Shown piece by piece: positions 14,001 through 26,000 of a stretch of DNA of 64,000 nt. The position numbers and the translations under genes were made by a program. Origin of the DNA: Artemia franciscana (Eukaryota > Arthropoda > Branchiopoda > Anostraca > Artemiidae); assembly GCF_032884065.1 (NCBI RefSeq), contig NC_088872.1, positions 10,403,654 through 10,467,653 of the forward strand. Reading direction: 5' to 3'. The notes below the pieces were generated by a model. That model was not told where the DNA came from and did no database searches. It was given only the letters and a program-made list of their open reading frames with translations. Within the stretch, counting starts at the first letter, position 1; each line of letters starts with the position of its first letter.

Positions 14001-17000
14001 GTCTGATACAATACAAATTATCCAGAAGAGAGCCCTGAGAATTATTTACAGTCAGGGCAAAGTGCCTTACATTCAACTCCTCAAGGAATTCTAACTCCCT
14101 ACTTTGGCAGCCCAACGTGTTACTCTTTGTATCATTCGGAAATAATCTGCGTTGTAATCCACGCTTTCAATGTATACTCCCAGCCCCTTATTGCCCTCTG
14201 AAGCCCCGTTTACCCTGATCAAAGCACAAGAATCCTGGTTTTAAATCCTATTAATGTAAGAACTGAGCGCTACAGAAAGAGCTTTGTGCCAGCGTTTGTT
14301 AAAATCATAGATAAATTAAAATTGTAATGCATCACATTAATGCGTCATTCGTAATGTCAATGTTTTATTATTTTGTTTTCTGTTTCATTTTTATTTGACA
14401 GTCCAGTTAGATTCATCGCTGTATGTTTTTTAGAACGAACGTACTATAATGTTTTTACTTATGCCTTCATTTTTATTTATTTTACTTATATTTACTTACT
14501 CTTGCTTCTTTTTGCTCGTATTTCACTTGTGTACTTATGTTTGTGTACGGTAGTTAAGTATTCATATTTATTCATTTTATTCATTATAGTCTGTTTATTT
14601 GACATGCCAGTTTGGTTCGTCACTGTGGGCAATGTTTTAAGACTTTACTTATGTACCAATGTTTTATTTTTTGCATACAATGTAGACTAGCTGACTGGAG
14701 GCAATAACTTCGGCAGTTTTTATGTTGTGAGAGTTTGCTTGATAATAAGGTACTATTCTTCCTAATGACAAGCCTGGTTCGATCCAACTTTTTAGGGCTA
14801 TAAAGAAAAATGGTAAGGTGGTTAGGCCACGTTTTACGGAGGAGGAATAACAGATTGCCAAACATTGAGCTGTTTGGCCCTTCCCAACGCTGTTTGCAGT
14901 CAATGTTCTGGTGGTGTGGCATGGACAAAAAACGTGAGCAGTTGATATTGCCTGAGGTGATTTGGTGCAATGAGTCGTCAGTAGTGACAACAGCAGAAAT
15001 GCGTATGTTAATGCATTGTTCTAGCTAAGAGCCTTTGAACATACTTTATTCAGACAAGCAACCGTACTAGGTCGAATCTAAAGCCGTGAAGTTTTGCTTC
15101 CTGCTCGAGAAAACGGCCACAGAAACCCCTTAAGGATGATGTTATGGGGAAACACAAATGTTTCAGTGGTTTCCCGTTTCAAACGTGAAAACATGTCAGT
15201 TCACGATCAAAATCGCTCTGAACTTTTTCGACACCCCGAACAGACGAAAATGTAAAATAAATCGCGAAATCATCCTGAACAATCGAGGACGGACCATTGA
15301 TGAAGCTGCAAAAATATCTAGTGACTTGAAGTTTAGTACAGGTAATTATGACAGAAGATTCGGGGTGAGAAGGGTGGTGGTAAGTTTGTTCCACGAATGC
15401 CGACTGTACAGAAAAAATCAAGCTGCACGAAATCACGCTTGGCTTTGAAGGCAGAGTTCTTTAATGGCCCTAACTTTTTTCCAGTGTTATCACAGGTGAA
15501 GAATCGTGACACTTTGGATAAGATACTAAAACCAAGCAAGAATTGTGTAAATAGGAGACTTCAAATTCTCTTCGTCTTAAAAAAGATCGTCAGGAAAAGT
15601 CAAACGTTAAGACAATGCTCATCGGTTTTTCCGATATGAGAGTAGTCGTCCATTCAGATTTTCCTTTATCGGATCATATAGTTAACCAGCCGTTTTACCT
15701 GAAAATTTTGAAGATAACGCAACAATTTGCAGCGAAAAAGATCTAATTTGTAGCAGTCGAGGGACCGGTTTTCACTTCACAACAATGCTCCTGCTCACAC
15801 AGCCCTTTCTGTACGCCAGAATTAACCAAATATGGTATGATCACTGTGTACCACCCACCCTATTAACTCAGTCTTTCCCCTGCAACTTCTTTTTATATTC
15901 CCATGAGAGTAAATGAAAAAAAAAAGCGGTTTACGAACGTTGCTAAAGTGAAGTAGCGTCTAGTGAAGTGAAGCGACCGCGTTAAAGTGAAACAACATTT
16001 AGTGTTTGAAAACATTTAGTGGTTTCCAGCATATTTGTCAATGGCCGTGCAACCACATTGGATTTCCACCGCAGAAATATTTTGTTAGGTCAAAAGTAAG
16101 GTAACAGATAATCACTTCTATATGGAGTACATAAATAGACTGAGTCAATTTGTATGCAAAATATTGGAATTAATTATTGTTCATTTTAATGGCTTAAAAT
16201 TTCACACAAAAGAGCCAATCATGTTTTGTCTTCCTCTTACAGGTTCAAAGTTTGACAGAGCAGCAACTAGCAAATGCAACAATAGGTAGAAAGCTAGGTA
16301 TTTGGCTTTCCTTTCTGATATACGGTGGAATGAGACTCGCCTAAGTATAGATGTCATTATGTAATGTAAGTAACAATTGTGCTTTGAAGAATTTTTTGGC
16401 AAAAACAGATAAATGTTACTAACTACTGTAAATGAAATATTCAAACAAACGTGAAACATTTTTGGAGAAAACTGCCCATGAACTTTTGATTCTAAAATGA
16501 AAAAGAAATCGAAGAATAAAAAACATACAAATTCCTTGAAATACATGTTTTGTCCATACTGTCTTGAGGTTTGAACAGTGTTTTAGATGTTCGATTACAT
16601 ATTAAAGCTCTATTTGTGACTTTTCCTAAAAGTCATTTTTGACTTTTCCTTTCTGTTGCAATTTAGTGGATTTATTTTTATTTAGCAACTACATTTCTGC
16701 AAGCTATTTAAAAAATGTTACATATAAATAGGATGATAGAAACGGGTATAGCCTACAAACCTTGATGTATCTCTTGAATTCTGTATCCTTAAAGTACTCA
16801 ATAGCGCCTTAGAGGTTAAATCCTTAAAAACCAGACGAACTCCTGACAAGTTTGTATCGAAAGCTACACCACAAAAATTTGCCCATTTTCGGTTCTCACT
16901 GACAAAACCTCCAGACTCCAGATCTAAGCTAGAAGAGCATTTAGTATTTTTGAAAGAAATTCCAAAGTCAGGATAATCCTTAGAGGTTGCTTGGACCATC

Positions 17001-20000
17001 CTGAAATAGAACATGAAAGCAATGAGTATGGTCTATGATGATATATCCAAACCGTTCTACATATAGGACTTCAACCCCCTTTCTAAGATCTTAAAGAAGA
17101 AGAAAAAGAAAGTTTTAAGCATTTCGCAGTAATACTTTTCAGAGCTTCAAATATGGAAAAAAAAAACATAAAAAAATACAGCGTGTTGAGGAGCAGCTTG
17201 GCTTCATTTCGGTGCATCCATGCAGTTAAACACTTCGCTTGTTTGTACGCCTGTCCCTTTACCTTTTCTAAACGAGTGAGCAGATTGGGCTAAAACTTGG
17301 CAAGCTTGACTTCTTTAGCGGAAGAAAATTAAGAAAGGGGTGTATGGATTGAAAGAGATGGTAATAAAGCGCCCCTTGTTTAAAGTGTTTTTACTATAAG
17401 TGACCCGTGACTCTTTCTGACAGGAAAAGGTCAAGTTGGGGTTGGGGGTAGAGCTTATTTGCAAGAAGTATTAGATTGCATCCAAATATTATAACAATTG
17501 ACAATCTTTAAATATATTAATCTCCTAAGAAGGTAGAGGGAGGGTATAATTTCCCCTCTTTGATGACATCCAGGTAATCAGTATATTTGAAAGAGAACAT
17601 TCCGAGTAAATTGTATTTCCATTTAAACAAAAACTGCCCATATTTTAGCTTATGGTGTAAAAAAAATCTAACTCAAACTATCAGAAACTTTGGTAAAGAA
17701 AGGATACATTCACTCATATGGAGCAGATATGGTTAATGATTTAGTGGAATCCCAAGATCTTTCCAGGGACGTTCACCGAGCTTAAAATTAGAAATAATAT
17801 CGACAAAATAGAACATTCTTAGGAGAACAATTGAAAGGCTGTACAGATAATTTTTCTGCTTTGAAGGGGCCTAGGGATTAATATAGAAATTGAAACGGGC
17901 GGAAATGTTTACCAACTATGGTCTGAGGCTAACTAGTTTGGCGTCATTATGCTATAGAGTATATTACTTTGTAATGTAGTCTTTGAGTATAAGGTTTTGA
18001 TAATGGTTAATCTCTCCTAGCCTAATCATCAAACACAATTCTGAAAAATGCAACCACTAGCTTGAAACCCGGTAGAAGATTTTGGACCTCAAATAACGTC
18101 CCTTCGGAAAAAAAAAATCAGATCAACAAATTTCTTTCCTGTGACAAAATTAAGAAATAACTTGTAAGGAATGAGGGGGGAAGATTGCCCCCACTGCCCA
18201 GGCCTAGAACCACCACTAATACATACCTCTCCAAATGACAACCCAAATGCAAAACTAAATTGGCAAAACATGGAACTTGGGACAAGTCCAGCATCTAATA
18301 AGAACAAGCAAGCAAACAAAGTTACCCTAAATACATGCTCGTCATTCCTTCCTTCTATTAAATATCGTAACTGACCACATAACCTACTAGGGAGGAAAGA
18401 GGGCTGAGGAGCTACTCCTAGAAACGTGAAGTTTCCAAAGCCTTTTCATACAATTTTCTTCCTTTTTGATATTTTTTCTCAGTTTTTGTATTTCTTTCTA
18501 TCGAATTTTGCTTCCACCTAGAAATAAACTATTGCTTTCAAGACTGGCTTATCTTTAAGATTATAGACTGACATAAGAGAATATGTTTATGTTACAGAAA
18601 GAGACGTTAAAAGACTGCACCCAAAGGTTTGTAACGAATAATAAAAAATGTCTATAAACCAAGACAGGGCCCAGTGACGTATTTTGAGAGGGGGAAAGGT
18701 ATTTGCATTCATCTCTTCTCAAGATGTCCGGATTTTTATGAGTTTTTCTACCACCTCCTACATTTTCAATGTAACGTGCCTTTTGACGTACCCGTTTATT
18801 TCCAAATTTTTCCTTCGCTCAAAAATACTTGCTCACTTTCAAAGTTGTTTCCTATACATATGTTTGGCGTATGCGATGGAACTAGTTAAGATAGTCAATA
18901 CCCTACATAGCTCATAAGTTTATATCTTTTAATTCCGAAGTAGAAGGCATTAGACAGAGACAATACTGCCGTCTTTTGCATAAAATGGATATCCAAAGGG
19001 CATCTTCATTTTGAAAATAAGCATTTTAGTTAAGACAATTATTAGAGCCAGTTCAAATTTTGACAGTAATTTAAGATGTTCTTCAAGAAGTACTTTCGAA
19101 GTAAAAGCACAATCTGAAATTTTGACGAAAAGCATTTATGAAGAGGGATACCTCCTATTATGTAAAAATGTCAGTTCGGTACTCGGCATTTTTAAGATAA
19201 AAACAAATAAAGACTTTTTGGCATCAAGAAAGCAGCATTATTTACGCTTACTTACTCCAAGTTCCACCTTTTCTTGAGATCATTATCCCAATACAGATTG
19301 AATTACCTTCGCACATCGTTTTCATCATTACTTAGGTACAAATAATCATCAACGCCTCTTAGCATTAGCCTATATGAATCCCCTTCAAGTGGCCAATCGA
19401 TATAGAGTCTATTGAAATATCCCAGATATATATCACACAGAGCACCAGATAAAGCCCAACCTTGAGGTAGACCTTCAGTCATTCTGTAGAAACTAGTCCC
19501 TTGATTCAAGATCACATTTTGGATACACGTCTCAACATATTTAAGGGTATCCATTACGTTAATATCTCTTATTTTGATCGCTGAGACAATTACACACGAA
19601 TTTGGTAACTTTTCAAAGAATCTTTCAACATCATGAACTTGATGTGTGTAATAATGACTTTTCGCTTTCGACTTCTTACCAGGAGTTGCAACAGTTATTT
19701 TATATGCAGAACAAAAAGAGCCAAAAAATGGTTCATATTCCTCATCGTAATATCTCCACAAAAGATCAATCATTGGCGTGTGTTTGATAGAACCATAGGC
19801 ATCTTTTACATCGGAAGAGGCAAAGTGGATTTTCTTGATATTAGATTTCTCTGAAAAAGAAAAAAAAAACAGAGATCAAATCATAAATAAAGCAATATAT
19901 AAACATAAATAAATACTGTTCTGATTGCCGCAGGTACCAACAAATGAGTCCTTTTGATCCTGCTGTGGTTATGAAAAACAAAAATGTCCTTTTGTTTTTC

Positions 20001-23000
20001 ATAACCTCCCCCTCCTTTTATTTACCCGACCGTTGTGAACTGTCTTATGTCCTGTTGACGCGATAAATTAATTAACTCTGATCCAAACATTGCAACTGGG
20101 TAAGAAGTTATTCTCTGAGTCCACAAAGACTTTTCTTCGATAGTATGAGAGAGCAAAAGGTGAAACTGTGGTATATTTGGTTGGAAGGGTGGCCACCTCT
20201 CGTCTACGATTAGTCAGAACACTAATTGTTTACTCCCTCCAATGCATACACTTGAAAAAGATTATTTTATTATTTTTGATTCAGTAAATTTTGCGACTTT
20301 GTTCAATAAGTAAATTTTGGTCTTTATATTACTGGGTATTCGTTATTACAGGCAAGAGTGGTGAATGCCTGATACATTGCTCTGGGAGTACTAACCTTCC
20401 AAGTTGAGCTGGGTATACTTTACAGAAGAGGGTGTCCAGAAGTACAACATTGTAGATTAAAATAGTTTCGCCTAAATGTACCAACATCGTATCTAATAAT
20501 GGTTCTGATTTTTCCTTCTCAAATAAACTTAAAATGAAGCAAAAACAAAGAAGGATAAATATCACCTTGTTTCCCTTTTTTTCATCATTCAAACCCCAAA
20601 ATTGAACCACAACCTACCAACCGATAAAAAACAGGAGAAAACTGAGAACCCAACCCTATGGCCCAACAGCCCTTCAAGCTCCCTCAATGAAAAAACTCAT
20701 AGCTCACTCTCAGACACGCCTGAATATTTCCCCTAACACAATTAAGAACCACCAATGCCCTTCTTTCTCCTACAATAATTATCAAAATATAAACACTTCA
20801 AAAAGGAACGAAGTACCAAGACTACTTACCCAAAGACTGGCGAAAGGTCTTCCATCTTTTATGAACAACCACTGAGTCTGGTTTTGTAGGCACTCTACAT
20901 TGGAAATTTGCAGCCATTGCCTGTAATACAATGAGTGCATCATTCTCCAATACCCTTGCAGCAGCATCACTTGGCTTCTTCACTTTCGTAATCATTCTTG
21001 CACAACCATCAGGTTTTGGTATCCATTTAACTACACCAGAGCAATGAAAATCTTCAAGTCTTTTTTCTGCTAATGTTTTATTTATCACTTCAAGTTTTTT
21101 ATTCTTTAGCATATCTCGAGTGTTTTTTGCTGATTGCTTCAACCATGCAACTTTGTGATAATAGACTAGGTCATATGAGGCCGACTTTTTGCTAATAATA
21201 AAACAGGAACTGGTAATGAAAGGCACAAAATACGCTAATAGCCACATAATTAACTTCCCAGCTGCACACTGCCGTACAGAATCAGTATAATCTTTTGTCC
21301 ACTTGAAATAAGACCATTTAATTCCTTCCATTACTTCTTGTAAATCAAACTCTTGATAATGAGTTCTAAAAACGATCTTTTTTACTTTTTCTTGTAAATT
21401 ATGAATATTACACCGACCACCAAGAAGAGACTTGGGCAAACAAGTATCAATTATTTTCTTAATAAAGTTAAAAATATGTGCTTTTGATATCTCACTAAAA
21501 CCTGGGGCTTTGTGGATGCTCTTTTCAAAAAGGAACGGATTAACCCCTTTTAAACTAGTGCAAAATGAGTTAAGAGCAGGTAGTGAATGGTCAAGTGCTT
21601 CTCTGCATTCAAGATGCACCGTTTTATCACTCCCAATGTCAAGTCTTTGAATTTGACGAAGAAGAGCAGCTCCGTTACATCCATCAATAAGATTACTGAA
21701 ATCAAGTTTCGTTTTCCATTTGACACCTTTGACTTTGTTTAATATTAGAATAGACCGAGGATCATAAGGCCGTCTCTTATCAAATGATCTGAAAAGTGAA
21801 ACAGAAATTTAAATGGAAATTTAGATGAAAAGACTACAGCAACAAGTAAATAAACAACTATACGGCTCTTCTGTGAGGTATATATATATATTTAAAAAAG
21901 GAAATAGCCCATCTTAAAACCATACTCCGCAGAAAAATTGCCAAAATTCAATTTGGCTTGTCTCTGGATCTAGCCTTCGTTGATCCAGTGCCATTTCTGT
22001 AATTTTAAATAAAGTTCAGATAGTATTTTTAGCCTTTTTTGGCGGCTGCAAAAAGGATAGTAATCATGGCCAGCCCAGCCAAAGTGAGAAATTTTGGTTA
22101 AAATGTTAGATTTGATTTTAACTTGATGAAGATCCTATAAGAATTATGCCCATTTGTTCCGTAGTGAGGCAGAGAGCTTGACCTTAGCTTGGTAATACGG
22201 GACCCAGAGATCAAACCTTGCCGTAGCAACACACTACAGGGGGGCCGACGTAAGAACTTTTGTAGTCAAGAAGCGCCGTTAATCCGATTACTTTACGTAC
22301 TTGAAGATTCCGCATTGCATCCTTCAGTCATATAGGCTAACTAAAAACAAGTTTTGTTTATTATTTGATTGACTTGACTTTGTTTGGTATTAAACTGACG
22401 CGGGGATCATTAAGCTGTCTTTTATCAAATTATTTCGAAAATGAAAAGGGCTTAGAAAGAATTATGAAAGTTGACATAGTTGATAGATGCATCTTGGAGT
22501 ATCCAAAGGACAACTTATAGCTATATAAAAACTACTTTCCTCCCTTTCCTTCCAAATTGCAGCATTTCACAGTACTGGAAAAATTTGGATAATACTTCAT
22601 TGATAAGAGAAAGAAAATCAAACCTTTAAGCCCTTCCCTCCTCCCTTATGGAACAATCTTTAAAATATTGAACTTACAGAGACATGCAGTTCTCCCATTT
22701 CTTTGTAAACCGGAATGGTAGCTTCATGTGTTTAACTCTAAAGGACTTTCAGCAATTGGAGCTAATAAATATGAAATTAGCTTAAAAGCAATCACTGAAA
22801 TCTCAGGTGCCCGGAGAAACAAAATCATGATTGATAAATCAACATAAAGCTGACCTTTTTGTCTATTTCCAGTTCTATGAGCATGAAACAATTTTTTTGA
22901 CACCAAAAGGGTCTACTCTTACAGGTCATATCTTCTACATTTTAGTCTTTTAATTCTTTTTCTTTTTCTTTTACGTTGTCTACAGAAACATAAAATGAAA

Positions 23001-26000
23001 TCATCAGTTATTGCAATTTTTCACGTTTGTAGAAAAATTAAAAGATGTGTTTCTTGGATTGGATAGTTGAAGGTAGAAGCATCACTTGGAAATGTTTTTG
23101 ATTTATTATGTTGCGGGAGCAGTGTTTTGGTTTCTATGTCTTTTTATAGTTTTTCTTATGAAAAAGTCAGTACTTCCGTATCACCCAGAACACAATCAAA
23201 AAGAATGCTCTGTTTCTTCGGAAGGACAACCGGTACCAAAAAGTCATAAGAGTCAAAGCTCTGAAATTTTTTTTGGTAAGTATTCATGCCATAGGCAAGA
23301 TTCATAGATATAGCATTCTGAAAAATCCTGTTTTTATTTTATTAATTCAAAAAAAAATCTGAAAAAGAAGTTTTTTAAAAAAAAGCAAAGGCCATATTAA
23401 ACTTAAGGTCAGAAGAAATGAATACCTACAATAACTGAAAGTCAAAGGACCAGAAATTACTATTAAAGAATAAATGAAACCCAAAACGAATAGAAATTAA
23501 ATAAATAATCAAACAGTTCGTGGTAACGAATAATAGTAAGGAGCGACCCGGCTCAATAGTAAACGAAACTCTAAAAAACGGAATTCTGATACTAACAGAT
23601 ACATCAAAAGAATCGGGTTTTCATGCTGATTTTAATTATGTAAGTTATCAAATTTAGTCTTTGTCATCAAAAGTTCGATGTGTCGAGCCTGAGAAAATTT
23701 GCCATATTTTGGAAAAATATGAATATCATTGAATCTTAACGAAAATCACACCATCGCATTTAGCGTATCACAGAACCCTATTGCAAAAGTTTCAAACTCG
23801 TATCTACAAAAATGTGGAACTTCGTGTTTTTTGCCACAAGACCGATCACGGGTGCGTGTTTATTTGTTTTTTGTTTTACTTTCTCTCTTTTCCCAGGGTT
23901 CATCGTATCGACCAAGTGGTCCAAGATTGTCGCAAGAGGGCTCATTCTAACGGAAATGAAAAATTCTAGTGCCATTTTTGAGTGACCAAAAAATTGGAGG
24001 GCACCTAGGCCCCCTCCCACGCTCATTTTTCCCAAAGTCAACGGATCAAAATTTTGAGATAGGGGGAATTTTGATGTGGGGATGACTTACTCCCCACAGT
24101 CCTCGGGGGAGGAGCTGCAAGTTACAAGCTTTGACCAGACTTTACATACAGTAATGGTTATTGGGAAGTGTACAGACGTTTTCAGGTTGTTTTTTTTTTG
24201 GTTCGGGGAGGGGGGGAATTGAGGGGAGGGGGCTATGTGGGAGGATCTTTCCTTGGAGGAATATGTCATGGGGGAAGAGAAATTCAATGAAGGGGGCGCA
24301 GGATTTTCTAGCATTACCATAAAGAAAAATAATGAAAAAATAAACATGAAAAAGTTTTTTCGATTGAAAGTAAGGAATAGCATTAAAACTTAAAACGAAC
24401 AGATATTATTACGCATATGAGGGGTTCTTCTCCTCCTAAATACCTCGCTCTTTATGCTAAAGGTATTTTTTAGTAATTTCAACTATTTATTCTACGGCCT
24501 TTCTGATTCAGGGGCCATTCTTAAAGAATTGGGACAAAACTTAAGCTTTGATGTAAACAGCGAGGTATTAACGAGGGGACAAACCCCCTCATATACATAA
24601 TAAAAAATATAAGAATACAGAAGTTTGTTACTTAAGTTAATTCTTAAGTTACGTATATTTTTTACTAATAAAAATGTTCGTTAAAAATTAAAAGTTCTAG
24701 TTGCCTTTTTAAGTAACCGAAAAATTGAAGGGCAACTAGGCCTCCTTCCCCACCACTTATTTCTCAAAATTGTCAGATCAAAACTAAGAGAAAGCCATTT
24801 AGCCAAAAAAAGAATTAATATGCAAATTTCATTTTAATAATTTATGTGCGGAGAGCCAAAATCAAACATGCATTAATTTAAAAACGTTCAAAAATTAAAT
24901 AAAAAAAACATATTTTTTTTTACTGAAAGTAAGGAGCGACATTAAAACTTAAAACGAACAGAACTTACTCCGTGTATTAAAGGCGATGTTCCCTTCTCAA
25001 AGCCCCACTCTTTACGCTAAAGTTTTTACTGTTTAATAAAGTAGAATTGAAAGAAAGAGTCAAACTTTAGCGTAAAGACCGGGGCATTGAGAAGGGAACA
25101 TCCCCTTTCATGCACAGAGTAAATTCTGTTGGTTTTAATTTTCAATGTCGCTCCTCAGGAGGCTGCATGCTGCAGTGAGTTGTAAATAGTAGCAATAGTA
25201 GAAGTAGTATCACTCAAATTTCACCTTCTTTGTATTGATATACAGGTTAATCGTTTCCCACAATTAACAAGAGCTAAGAGCTCATATGGCACTTGTGACG
25301 AGGTCGGAAGAGCCGAGAGCTCATATGGTACGAGGTCGGAAGAGCCAAGAGCTCATTTGGACGAGGTCGGAAGAGCCAAGAGCTCATATGGTACGAGGTC
25401 GGAAGAGCCAAGAGCCAAGAGCTCATTTGGCACTTGTGAGAAGGTCAGAACCTAAAGTTAAACTTTATAGCACAAGATCCTTCTAAATATCAAATTTCAT
25501 TAAGATCTGGTCACCCTTTCGTAAGTTACAAATACCTCAATTTTCAAAATTACCTCCCCCCTCCCAATTCCACCAAAGAGAGCAGATCCGGTCCAGTTAT
25601 GTCAGTCACGTATCTTAGACAGGTTTCTATTCTTCCCATCCAGTTTCATCCTGATCTCACCGCTTTAAGTATTTTCTAAGATTTCCGGTCCCCCCAACTG
25701 CCCCCCCCCCCAATTACGTTTGATCCGGTTGAGATTTAAAATAAGATATCAGAGTTACGAGGTCCTTCTAAATATGAAGTTTCATGAAGATCCGATCACT
25801 CCTTCGTAAGTTAAAAATACGTTATTTTTCTTATTTTTCAGAATTACCCCCCCCCCCCCGCAATTGAGCGGATCCGTTCCAATTATGTAAATTACGTATG
25901 CAAGACTTTTGCTTATTTTTCCAACCAAGTTTCATCCCAATCCCTCCAATCTAAGCGTTTCCCATCATTTTAGGTCTCCCCACCCCAAACTTCCCCCAAT

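Larger units (their letters stand above)
10207..16760 (-). other. TERT intron 5 (about 6.6 kb)
   Basis: Runs from the donor AAG|GTTTGT at 16761/16760 to the acceptor at 10207. It holds a dead CR1/L2-like LINE (12.3-14.3 kb), a small RTE-like LINE piece (about 14.8 kb) and a dead mariner (15.15-15.9 kb), all plus-oriented and so antisense to TERT. Near 10275-10345 the motif aagttcaacgttg occurs twice. The 108-codon plus frame at 11881-12207 may be the 5' part of the dead LINE, but I recognise no domain in it. The sequence at 10350-11870 shows nothing recognisable. Confidence 0.55.

Noticed and set aside
15179-15539. Minus-strand frames of 85 and 68 codons
   Set aside because: Shadows of the plus-strand mariner relic, which shows ordered transposase motifs.
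16241-16491. Minus-strand open frame with an acceptor-like TTTTAG and a GTAAGA donor, first taken as a TERT thumb exon (contains SNIYLF and RKAKYLAFYLLL)
   Set aside because: Its frame needs a phase-1 upstream exon, while exon 5 ends in phase 2; in the phase-2 frame it has a stop. The exon at 9974-10206 fits the thumb pattern better and joins both neighbours in phase.
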